Assembly: GCA_018266215.1 (NCBI GenBank)
Contig: JAFEAV010000063.1
Span: 1 to 36,750, forward strand
Reading direction: 5' to 3'
Origin: Cyanobacteria bacterium SZAS LIN-3
GTDB taxonomy: Bacteria; Cyanobacteriota; Vampirovibrionia; Obscuribacterales; Obscuribacteraceae
Length of the DNA stretch: 36,750 bases
The position numbers and the translations under genes are program-made. The notes under the pieces are model-generated. The model was not told the origin of the DNA and ran no database searches. It saw nothing but the letters and a program-made list of their open reading frames with translations. The stretch's first letter is position 1, and each line of letters begins with the position of its first letter. This document shows, one piece after another, positions 1 to 5,870 of the stretch.

Positions 1-1053
1 CGGCTTGAGGAAGGCAAGGAACGCCTTGAGCTTGTTATCCGCAATGTGCCGGCGGCCCTGATCGTGGTCGATCTACAGGGACGCGTGGAGTCACTCAATC
101 CCTCGGCTGAAGCACTGCTGGAATATTCCAGTGCCGCCTGCGCCGGTCGGCCCCTGGAGCGCTTCTTCATCAAGAACAGCAGGCTCGAAGGTGACTTCGT
201 CAAGAAGCTTCTGCAGGAGAGTGCCGAGCGTCCACTGGCTCTGGAAGCGCTTTCATCGCAGCAAGAAGCGATTCCGGTGGAGGTCACGGCTACCGCTTTT
301 GAAGGTCCTGATGGTGAGCGCGTTCTCGCCACTGTAATTGATGTGACTGAGCGCTATAAACTGGAACAGCTGAAGCGCGATTTTTACAGCATGGTCAGTC
401 ATGATATCCGCACACCGCTCACCACCATTAGTGGCATTTTGCAATTATCCAGACTGGGTAAATATGGCCCGGTCTCTCCCGATCTGGGCGGACGCCTGGT
501 AACGGCCGAGGATAACACCCATCGCTTGCTTGAGATGGTCAGTCGTTTGCTCGACCTGGACAAGCTTGATCAGGGATCGGTCGATGTCAGTCGTGAGGAT
601 GTGGCCGTCAATATCCTGATGGAGGAGACGGCCAAATCGGTCTTGAGGCAGAGAGAGGAAAAAGACATCAAGCTGGATTTTGCTCCCAGCAATCTATCGG
701 TCAATGCCGATAAGCATTACTTGATCCAGGTGTTGACCAATCTGGTGGCCAATGCCATCAAGTATTCCAGCCGCGGCGGCACGGTAAAAGTCTGGGCGCA
801 TGAGGTTATATTGCCGCGCGGCAACTTTGTCGAGATCAGTGTTGCCGATCAGGGGCCGGGTATTTCGCCGGAGATGCAGCGCGTTATTTTTGAGCGCTTC
901 AAACAGGTTGATGATCGGCGCGACAAAACCAGCGGCTTTGGTCTGGGCCTGACGATTTGCAAGCAGATTATAGACTTGCACGGCGGTGAAATCGGCGTGC
1001 AAAGCGAGCCGGGCAATGGCAGTGTTTTCTGGTTCCGGGTGCAGGCGGCCTGA
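1..1053 (+). CDS. PAS-domain sensor histidine kinase (5' end outside window)
   Basis: This is the C-terminal part of a two-component sensor kinase that would autophosphorylate on histidine and pass phosphate to a response regulator. The frame is open from base 1, and the first codons already read like the start of a PAS domain, so the GTG at 46 is probably internal. The visible order is a PAS domain (about the first 115 residues), then a HisKA dimerisation helix with the H-box SHDIRTPL, then a HATPase_c domain with an N-box (LTNLVANAIKYS), a G1 box (DQGPGIS) and a G2 box (GFGLGL). No membrane segment is visible; any sensor or TM part lies upstream. The nearest response regulator starts at 1948 but is separated by an opposite-strand gene, so pairing is inference. 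The stop is TGA at 1051. Confidence 0.93.
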   Translation, partial: RLEEGKERLELVIRNVPAALIVVDLQGRVESLNPSAEALLEYSSAACAGRPLERFFIKNSRLEGDFVKKLLQESAERPLALEALSSQQEAIPVEVTATAFEGPDGERVLATVIDVTERYKLEQLKRDFYSMVSHDIRTPLTTISGILQLSRLGKYGPVSPDLGGRLVTAEDNTHRLLEMVSRLLDLDKLDQGSVDVSREDVAVNILMEETAKSVLRQREEKDIKLDFAPSNLSVNADKHYLIQVLTNLVANAIKYSSRGGTVKVWAHEVILPRGNFVEISVADQGPGISPEMQRVIFERFKQVDDRRDKTSGFGLGLTICKQIIDLHGGEIGVQSEPGNGSVFWFRVQAA

Positions 1054-1056
1054 GGA

Positions 1057-1812
1057 TCAGGCGCTTTCGAGCAGAGCCAGCAGTGGCTCGGCCACTACTT
1101 CCTTGTCCTGACGCTGCCATTTTAAATGATAGGCCAGTTTGGGGCGGTAGTGTGTTTCCAGCGTGTCGAGGATGAGCTTTTTCTCGGTACTGTCGGCGGT
1201 ATCATAGGCGCTGACCAGTGGTTCTATCGCCCGTTCGTGCTTGAGCCAGCCCAGTAGAATCACCGCCGCTATGCGCCTTTCCGCCGTCTCTGCTTTGAGT
1301 TCCAGAGCCAGTACCTTCGCTCCCGCTTTTTTCGCCAGTTCTTTCAGCACCTGCTTGGCGCGGTTGACGGTCAGATGTCCGCTGCCTGTTTCGACGTTGT
1401 CGCAGAGCATGCGCACCACCAGGGCGCGCCAGTCGGCTGAGCGCAGGCCAAATTCAAGGAAGAGTTTGAGCAGAGGAATTTCACAGGTCTTTATTTTGAG
1501 GGCAGTGGGCATCGTTCCCGAGAGCGAAGAGGCGACGATCATGCGCTGGGTGCGCAGGGCCAGGGTAAAGGCATTTTCCATGACAGTGGGATGTTGACTG
1601 CGTCGGGCGACGGTCAGATACATCTGCAATCTTTCTTCGGCGGAGAGCTCCTGCTGATCGATGATGACCGGCCGGGCCTCAATGGCCAGGGAGAGCTGGC
1701 CCAGGCTGCTGCTGAGCGGTGGAGTCACGACCGGTGCGACATAATGGCCTGCAATGCCGGCTGAGGCGGCGGCATATTCGCTCGATTCTAGGGCAAAGAT
1801 GTGGTCTGGCAT
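1057..1812 (-). CDS. HEAT-repeat-like hypothetical protein
   Basis: Function is not recognised. I chose the ATG at 1812, giving 251 residues, because the longer frame to 2109 runs through the response regulator and its N-terminus looks non-protein-like. The protein is helical and soluble. The last 100 residues look like HEAT/ARM helical repeats (for example AAVILLGWLKHERAIEPLVSA), usually a protein-protein scaffold. The N-terminal third contains a low-complexity Pro/Ser/Thr stretch. There is no signal peptide or TM. It ends 3 bp from the kinase stop (convergent) and is divergent from the response regulator, so it sits inside a split two-component locus. A Pho-box-like element and a -10-like hexamer (1861-1894) point toward it, suggesting that the neighbouring regulator controls it. 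A regulatory scaffold for that system is speculation. Confidence 0.7.
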   Translation of the reverse strand: MPDHIFALESSEYAAASAGIAGHYVAPVVTPPLSSSLGQLSLAIEARPVIIDQQELSAEERLQMYLTVARRSQHPTVMENAFTLALRTQRMIVASSLSGTMPTALKIKTCEIPLLKLFLEFGLRSADWRALVVRMLCDNVETGSGHLTVNRAKQVLKELAKKAGAKVLALELKAETAERRIAAVILLGWLKHERAIEPLVSAYDTADSTEKKLILDTLETHYRPKLAYHLKWQRQDKEVVAEPLLALLESA

Positions 1813-1830
1813 GCTGTTACCGTTCCGGGG

Positions 1831-1861
1831 TGCAATTACTCTGTGGTTCCCCACAATTGCA
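1831..1861. repeat. Imperfect palindrome in the leader of the HEAT-like gene
   Basis: TGCAATT (1831-1837) pairs with AATTGCA (1855-1861), and inside it TGTGG (1842-1846) pairs with CCACA (1851-1855). It lies between the predicted transcription start (about 1854) and the start codon of the minus-strand gene, so it could be an operator or a leader hairpin. No regulator is identified. Confidence 0.4.
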
Positions 1862-1894
1862 CTGTAGAAAGCCCAGATAACATTCACATAACAG
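1861..1894 (-). promoter_or_regulatory. Pho-box-like activator promoter facing the HEAT-like gene
   Basis: On the minus strand, bases 1894-1878 read CTGTTATGTGAATGTTA. This contains a TGTTA direct repeat with an 11-bp period, the layout bound head-to-tail by OmpR/PhoB-family dimers; it matches 11 of 17 positions of the E. coli Pho-box consensus. Exactly 11 nt further is TACAGT (1866-1861), a 4/6 match to a -10 box, and there is no good -35. That is the arrangement of a PhoB-activated promoter. The same element with the same spacing recurs at 4035-4068 and 4143-4176. The regulator is likely the product of the gene at 1948, by inference. Confidence 0.6.
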
Positions 1895-1911
1895 CTCGGC
1901 AGGGCTATAAT
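1883..1911 (+). promoter_or_regulatory. Sigma70-type promoter of the response regulator gene
   Basis: TTCACA (1883-1888, 5/6 to the -35 consensus) is separated by exactly 17 bp from a perfect TATAAT (1906-1911). Transcription would start near 1918, giving a leader of about 30 nt before the TTG start at 1948. The -35 hexamer lies inside the Pho-box-like element at 1878-1894, so a regulator bound there should compete with polymerase here while activating the divergent gene. Confidence 0.65.
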
Positions 1912-1947
1912 CTGGTTGGTTTTTGTCTGCCCAGTGGGGGGAAGCGA

Positions 1948-2619
1948 TTGTCCAAGGTATTGATAGTCGAGGATGACCAGTCCATTGCCCAGGTGGTTAA
2001 AGACGCCCTTTCGGATTCCAAATACACCGTCGATATGGTCCACCGCGGGGAAGACGCCCGGGCCTATCTGCGCTCTGTCACCTATGATTTGATCATTTTT
2101 GACTGGCAACTGCCCGATTGCTCGGGGATTGAATTGTGCAACGAGTACAGGGCCGCCGGCGGTGCCTCGCCGGTGCTCTTCCTGACCGGGCGAAATGCCG
2201 TGCCTGACCGCATTGTTGGTCTTGACAGCGGCGCCGACGATTATTTGACCAAGCCCTTCGATGTGCGCGAATTATTGTCCCGGGTGCGGGCTCTCTTACG
2301 CCGCCCTCCCAGCGTTACGTACAAAACACTGAAAGTGCGCAATATCGAGCTCGATCCCGTCAACCACGTTGTGACCATGGCCGGTGCCGAGATCAAGCTC
2401 TATCCCAAGGAATTTTCATTGCTCGAGCTGTTTATGCGCAATCCGCAAAGGGTTTTTTCCGCCGACGACCTTTTGGCCAAGGTCTGGCCGACCGATTCCG
2501 ATGCTTCCATCGAGACGGCGAGGACGACCATTCTCAGACTGCGGCAGAAGGTGGAAAACGATGCCGAGAATCCCTTGATTCGCACAATCCGTGGTGTCGG
2601 TTACAGGCTGGAACCATAA
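1948..2619 (+). CDS. OmpR/PhoB-family response regulator
   Basis: This is a DNA-binding response regulator of 223 residues. The TTG at 1948 is chosen because the receiver domain begins immediately (LSKVLIVEDD), a GGGGGAAG Shine-Dalgarno sits at 1936-1943, and a good promoter lies just upstream; the longer frame from 1801 would include the promoter. The receiver (residues 1-115) has the acidic pair E8-D10, phospho-acceptor D52, T80 and K102. A winged-helix Trans_reg_C domain (about 128-223) ends in the usual RGVGYRLEP. OmpR-type proteins bind direct repeats with 10-11 bp period, and such repeats occur at 1878-1894, 4052-4068 and 4143-4159, which makes it the best candidate to bind them. The partner is probably the kinase at 1-1053. 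No phosphate-transport gene is in view, so a PhoB role is unproven. Confidence 0.92.
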   Translation: MSKVLIVEDDQSIAQVVKDALSDSKYTVDMVHRGEDARAYLRSVTYDLIIFDWQLPDCSGIELCNEYRAAGGASPVLFLTGRNAVPDRIVGLDSGADDYLTKPFDVRELLSRVRALLRRPPSVTYKTLKVRNIELDPVNHVVTMAGAEIKLYPKEFSLLELFMRNPQRVFSADDLLAKVWPTDSDASIETARTTILRLRQKVENDAENPLIRTIRGVGYRLEP

Positions 2620-2644
2620 TTTATACGCAGTAATGACACGGCAA

Positions 2645-2687
2645 AGCGCCCGGCTTTGTCACCAGATGTGGTGCCGGGCCGGGCGCT
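2645..2687. terminator. Bidirectional hairpin between convergent genes
   Basis: AGCGCCCGGC (2645-2654) pairs perfectly with GCCGGGCGCT (2678-2687). The 23-nt interior holds a second small stem, CACCA/TGGTG (2660-2664 and 2669-2673). It sits between the convergent stops at 2619 and 2706, where a shared terminator is expected. There is no clear T-run on either side, so the call rests on the stem and position. Confidence 0.55.
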
Positions 2688-2705
2688 CAGTCGTGGGGTG
2701 TGGAT

Positions 2706-3995
2706 TCAGTCGTCGTATTCGTGCGATTCCGGAGCCTGACTGGCTCTGCTTGCTTGTGCCTGACGGCGGCTGACATTCTCCATATACGTCTGCTTTTTCA
2801 CTTCCATCGCTTTCTTAAATGCCGGATTTTCATCCATCAATAGATCGAAGTTGGAGCTGACCGGCAGGATTACGCCGGCATGCAGTTTGTAGGTGCTGTG
2901 GTCGCCGTTGAGCTTCTGTATCTGTCGGCCGAGTATGGTGATTTGCTTTATTTCTTCCGGGGTGCGCGGGTGTCCGGGGAAGATGTTGAGGAGTCTCGCC
3001 GCCACTGCATTGTAGCCCTCGCCTGGTTGGACCCGGGCGAGATTGTCGACGTGCTTGCGCAACTCCAATTCCAGGTTGGGGAATTTTTCGGCCTGGGATC
3101 CTTCCGTTTTGCCCTGCTGTTTATCGCCGGCTGAATCAGGTGACTGGTCTTTTTCTGCTTTTGGTGCCGGTTTTGTCTGCTCCTGCGGGGCGTCGAAGCG
3201 GCTGTCGGCAAGGTCTTCCTCGCTCAGTCCGGCGCGGCGCATGAGAGCATTGACGCTGAAGCCATGAAATGGATGCGAGCTTACCCGGCCGACTGTGCCG
3301 TGCAACAGTTCGCTCACATACTCGGCGTTGGCGGCGGTGTAAACGCCTTTGCCCATATTTTCGCGGTAGTCGTTGAGAAATTTATTCATCTCTCTGCCGC
3401 TGATGAAATTATTGCGTTCGCCGTTGGGACCGGTATCCAGCACCGCCAGCAGCTCGCCGTGGTTGGCCAGCAGTGGGGCCGCGGCTTTGATGGTCTCTTC
3501 TTGATCGTAGTCGCGACGCTCGGCCCGGTGCATCTGTCTGCCGTACTTGCGCAGGTCTGCGTCTTCGATGGAGTCGGGATCTACATTCCAGACTTTTTTA
3601 GTGTGGGCTATTTGATCAAAAAACGTTTTGTTGTCATCCGGCGACGGTACTCTGGTCAGTACCACACGTCCGAAAATTGCGTCGAGACCGTTGCCGTTTG
3701 CGGCATCCTGCATCTCGCGGCGGTTGATGGCGCCGTCACCGTCTGTATCCAGTCTGTCCTTGTTGTCGCGCACCCAGCTGATGGCGATATTGGACATGTG
3801 GCCGGCGTCGAGGAGCTGATTGGCTACCTGGCCGAAATATTCATCCCTGTTGCGCATGCCGACTGAATTGTCATAGTCCTGCTTCAGGCTTTTGTAAGCA
3901 GCGTCGGGACCGCCGGCGAGATAGTCGTTGTAGAGCATATCGGCCTTGTCGGCTGGCGACGGCTGGTGACCTGCATCTGGGGGGAAGTTTGGCAT
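2706..3995 (-). CDS. EF-hand protein with C-terminal LysM-like domain
   Basis: This is a 429-residue hydrophilic protein of unknown role. A canonical EF-hand loop lies at residues 83-94 (DTDGDGAINRRE), with Asp at loop positions 1, 3 and 5, Gly at 6, Ile at 8 and Glu at 12, so calcium binding is likely. A second, degenerate EF-like stretch is near DTGPNGERNNFISGREM, where the loop contains extra residues. The middle (about 270-310) is a Lys/Gln/Asp-rich linker. The C-terminal part (VQPGEGYNAVAARL ... LHAGVILP) resembles a stretched LysM fold, usually for peptidoglycan or glycan binding. No signal peptide or TM is visible, which is odd for a wall-binding domain. The start ATG at 3995 has a strong GGAGGAG site. 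A Pho-box-like promoter (4035-4068) faces it, suggesting control by the regulator at 1948. Confidence 0.85.
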   Translation of the reverse strand: MPNFPPDAGHQPSPADKADMLYNDYLAGGPDAAYKSLKQDYDNSVGMRNRDEYFGQVANQLLDAGHMSNIAISWVRDNKDRLDTDGDGAINRREMQDAANGNGLDAIFGRVVLTRVPSPDDNKTFFDQIAHTKKVWNVDPDSIEDADLRKYGRQMHRAERRDYDQEETIKAAAPLLANHGELLAVLDTGPNGERNNFISGREMNKFLNDYRENMGKGVYTAANAEYVSELLHGTVGRVSSHPFHGFSVNALMRRAGLSEEDLADSRFDAPQEQTKPAPKAEKDQSPDSAGDKQQGKTEGSQAEKFPNLELELRKHVDNLARVQPGEGYNAVAARLLNIFPGHPRTPEEIKQITILGRQIQKLNGDHSTYKLHAGVILPVSSNFDLLMDENPAFKKAMEVKKQTYMENVSRRQAQASRASQAPESHEYDD

Positions 3996-4034
3996 TTGAT
4001 GTCTCCTCCTGGAGAACTGTCTATCAATGCCGTG

Positions 4035-4068
4035 ATGCTAAGTGGTGAAAACAACATTCACATAACAG
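4035..4068 (-). promoter_or_regulatory. Pho-box-like activator promoter of the EF-hand gene
   Basis: Minus strand 4068-4052 reads CTGTTATGTGAATGTTG, identical over 16 bases to the element at 1879-1894. After 11 nt comes TAGCAT (4040-4035), a 4/6 match to a -10 box; there is no -35. Predicted transcription start is near 4028, about 33 nt before the ATG. Orientation and spacing match the copy that faces the HEAT-like gene. Confidence 0.6.
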
Positions 4069-4142
4069 TGTTGAAAACAGCCTTCAGGACGTCGATTTGC
4101 CGCGTGCAATCCTTTATATACGGTCGGCATTTTTCTTTTTTC

Positions 4143-4176
4143 CTGTTATCTGAATGTCATTTTGTTTTTGCATACT
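4143..4176 (+). promoter_or_regulatory. Pho-box-like activator promoter facing a non-coding stretch
   Basis: Plus strand 4143-4159 reads CTGTTATCTGAATGTCA, 14 of 16 identical to the other two copies and 12 of 17 to the E. coli Pho box. After 11 nt is CATACT (4171-4176), a 4/6 match to a -10 box. It points right, away from the EF-hand gene and into sequence with no clear gene, so it may drive a small RNA or act as an upstream auxiliary site. Confidence 0.5.
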
Positions 4177-4298
4177 TCAGTCATGGAAAGCGAGGGCGGC
4201 GCAAGGCCCGCAGCGATTCAATAAAAATTGAAAGTTTCATCGGGGGATGGAAGAGGAGGAGGCAAGGCGACTTGCCTCTTTCTGCATCTATGCTCAAA

Positions 4299-4319
4299 AG
4301 CGAAGCCCGTGGCTTCGCT
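4299..4319 (-). terminator. Hairpin terminator candidate downstream of the SDR gene
   Basis: A perfect 9-bp stem with a 3-nt loop. Read on the minus strand it is followed by TTTTGAGC, so it could end transcription from the dehydrogenase gene that stops at 4473. It may alternatively be part of the candidate small RNA on the plus strand. Confidence 0.4.
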
Positions 4320-4397
4320 AGTTGGCGGCTTCAAGGGCGGCCTGCCCCAGCCCAATTATTTTGCTGTCGCTTCAGTTATTGATGTGCTGCAGTGCGA

Positions 4398-4432
4398 CCT
4401 CACACTCTTTATTTAAGCGAGAGAGTGTGAGG
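4398..4432. terminator. Perfect 11-bp stem-loop downstream of the SDR gene
   Basis: CCTCACACTCT (4398-4408) pairs with AGAGTGTGAGG (4422-4432) around a 13-nt AT-rich loop. It lies 40 bp past the minus-strand stop at 4473. Neither side has a good T-run, so it may be a Rho-independent terminator of poor type, an mRNA-stabilising hairpin or the end of a plus-strand RNA. Confidence 0.45.
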
Positions 4433-4472
4433 AATTTGTGAGGCTTTCGCCAGTTAACACAAGCTTTGCAAT

Positions 4473-5294
4473 TCAATCGAGGAAGAAGTCGGCTATCAAT
4501 TTGACCCCGGGGGTGACGGCGTAACGGTCCAGGTCTTTTACCCCGGCCCCAGTCAATACTTCACTGTCGATGAAGAAATTGCCGCTGCATTCCCTGGCTG
4601 GTTGATTCAAAATCCAGTAGGCGGCATCTGCCACTATATCCGGTGTGCGGCAGGCCTGCATGGCTTTGTCGCCGCCCAGAAGGTTTTGCACTGCGGCTGT
4701 AGCAATGGCCGTCTCCGGCCAGAGAGAGTTGACGGCGATGCCTCTGCTTTTCAATTCGGCGGCCATACCCAGTGTGCACATGCTCATGCCGTATTTTGCC
4801 ATGGTGTAGGCGACGTGGGGGCCAAACCAGCGCGGATTGAGATTGAGCGGCGGTGAAAGGGTGAGAATATGCGGATTGGCGGCCTTCTCCAGATGTTCGA
4901 TCGCCAGCTTGGAGCACATGAAGGTGCCACGGGCATTGACTTGATGCATCAGGTCATAGCGCTTCATTTCTGTTTTATCGGTGGGGGTAAGACTGATGGC
5001 GCTGGCATTGTTGACCAGTATGTCCAGACCGCCAAACTGGCTGACGCACTTGGCAATCGCCGCCTGTACCTGTTCTTCGCTGCGGATATCGCATTCGATG
5101 GGCAGGGCCTGGCCCCCGACTGTCTCAATGTCTCTGGCGGCACTAAAAATTGTGCCCGGCAGTTTTGCGTGTTCGACGGTCGTTTTTGCTGCTATAGCGA
5201 TGCGGGCCCCGTCAGCGGCGGCCTTGAGGGCTATTGCCAGACCAATTCCCCTTGAAGCTCCGGTGATAAAGAGGACTTTGTCTTTAAGACTCAT
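4473..5294 (-). CDS. HSDL2-type short-chain dehydrogenase/reductase
   Basis: This is a 273-residue NAD(P)-dependent oxidoreductase with a Rossmann fold. The cofactor motif TGASRGIG is at residues 11-18, NNAS at 95-98, structural Asn at 120 and the catalytic YxxxK at Y163-K167, with S147 in the segment SPPLNLNP. That segment and TMAKYGMSM are characteristic of the HSDL2 group (hydroxysteroid dehydrogenase-like 2). HSDL2 proteins of animals carry an extra SCP2 lipid-binding domain that is absent here, which is usual for bacterial members. The substrate is unknown; a fatty-acyl or lipid carbonyl substrate is an inference from the group. A good AGGAG site precedes the ATG. It is divergent from the lipoprotein gene at 5344. 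Confidence 0.9.
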   Translation of the reverse strand: MSLKDKVLFITGASRGIGLAIALKAAADGARIAIAAKTTVEHAKLPGTIFSAARDIETVGGQALPIECDIRSEEQVQAAIAKCVSQFGGLDILVNNASAISLTPTDKTEMKRYDLMHQVNARGTFMCSKLAIEHLEKAANPHILTLSPPLNLNPRWFGPHVAYTMAKYGMSMCTLGMAAELKSRGIAVNSLWPETAIATAAVQNLLGGDKAMQACRTPDIVADAAYWILNQPARECSGNFFIDSEVLTGAGVKDLDRYAVTPGVKLIADFFLD

Positions 5295-5308
5295 GGCTGG
5301 ATTCTCCT

Positions 5309-5337
5309 GTGGCAGCTGTTAATTTAACCGATATAAT
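5309..5337 (+). promoter_or_regulatory. Promoter predicting a leaderless mRNA
   Basis: GTGGCA (5309-5314, 4/6 to the -35 consensus) is separated by 17 bp from a perfect TATAAT (5332-5337). The ATG of the next gene is at 5344, only 6 nt after the -10 box. Transcription should therefore begin at or beside the start codon, and no ribosome-binding site is present. Confidence 0.6.
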
Positions 5338-5343
5338 TGGACC

Positions 5344-5850
5344 ATGGCAAATTCCCGCAAATTGTCTTATGTTCTGATCGCCGGTGCGACAATGTTTGCC
5401 GCCCTCGCCACAGTCGGCTGCAAGGCGCCGATTGTGCCCGATGACGACAGCATTATCAAGACTTACCGCGACAACCGCAAAAGCTACGATGAAGTGGCTG
5501 AAATCCTGCTCAAAGAAGCTAATCAGAAGTTTTCGGTGGATCGCAACGGCAATGTCAAATATTTTGGCACCGATAAGCCGGAAGTCAGTTTGAAAGCCAG
5601 AAGAGCTTGTCAGCAGATTATGAGCCGAACCTTCTGTCTCCTGATTCGCCGCGACGGCGTACTGATCAATTTTATATTTTTTGAGGATCTGACCCGCGAT
5701 CATTTCCGCCGCAAAGCGCTTATCTTCGACAAGGATGATTTTAAAGGTCCGGTCTGGCAGTCAAAGACCGGGGAAAATTTCAATGTGCGCTTTGTACCGA
5801 TTGAGCCGCAGTGGCAAATGGAATACAAGTACGAACAGCTCAAGCCCTAG
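5344..5850 (+). CDS. Small putative lipoprotein, unknown function
   Basis: A 168-residue protein I do not recognise. The N-terminus has a lysine/arginine-containing n-region, a hydrophobic stretch (residues 9-22) and a cysteine at 26 in TVGC, which looks like a lipobox although Thr at -3 is not ideal. The mature part is mixed alpha/beta and hydrophilic, with several aromatic residues near the C-terminus. The predicted mRNA is leaderless: TATAAT ends 6 nt before the ATG and no Shine-Dalgarno exists. It stands alone between the divergent dehydrogenase and a convergent membrane protein gene. It is probably anchored to a membrane on the periplasmic side; nothing in the context names a job. Confidence 0.8.
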   Translation: MANSRKLSYVLIAGATMFAALATVGCKAPIVPDDDSIIKTYRDNRKSYDEVAEILLKEANQKFSVDRNGNVKYFGTDKPEVSLKARRACQQIMSRTFCLLIRRDGVLINFIFFEDLTRDHFRRKALIFDKDDFKGPVWQSKTGENFNVRFVPIEPQWQMEYKYEQLKP

Positions 5851-5870
5851 TTTATCGGCCGGGCGATCAG

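Larger units (their letters stand above)
4183..4435 (+). ncRNA. Candidate regulated small RNA (hypothetical)
   Basis: The left end is the start predicted from the promoter at 4143-4176, and the right end is the third hairpin. Perfect stems occur at 4260-4277 (AGGCAAG, GCGA loop, CTTGCCT, followed by CTTTCT), 4299-4319 (AGCGAAGCC, CGT loop, GGCTTCGCT) and 4398-4432 (11-bp stem, 13-nt loop). It matches no RNA family I recognise. The 3' end is uncertain because the last hairpin lacks a strong T-run. The hairpins may instead be terminators of the minus-strand gene at 4473-5294. Confidence 0.3.
3996..4472. other. 477-bp intergenic region: two Pho-box-like promoters and three hairpins
   Basis: No convincing protein gene is present. 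The left part carries two divergent copies of the Pho-box-like element (4052-4068 facing left, 4143-4159 facing right). The right part has three perfect stem-loops (4260-4277, 4299-4319, 4398-4432). A 24-codon frame from ATG 4247 to TAG 4321, preceded by a G-run, exists but has no other support. Confidence 0.7.

Noticed and set aside
1801..1947. N-terminal extension of the response regulator
   Set aside because: It would include the TATAAT promoter and the shared element; the receiver domain starts at 1948 with its own ribosome-binding site.
1813..2109. N-terminal extension of the HEAT-like gene
   Set aside because: It overlaps the regulator on the other strand and its sequence does not look like protein.
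3966..4382. 138-codon plus-strand frame in the intergenic region
   Set aside because: Composition is not protein-like, there is no ribosome-binding site, and it spans both promoters and hairpins.
4398..4408. Resemblance to the cyanobacterial Yfr1 RNA core (CCTCACAC)
   Set aside because: In Yfr1 the motif is single-stranded and preceded by ACU; here it is locked in a perfect stem and the flanks do not match.
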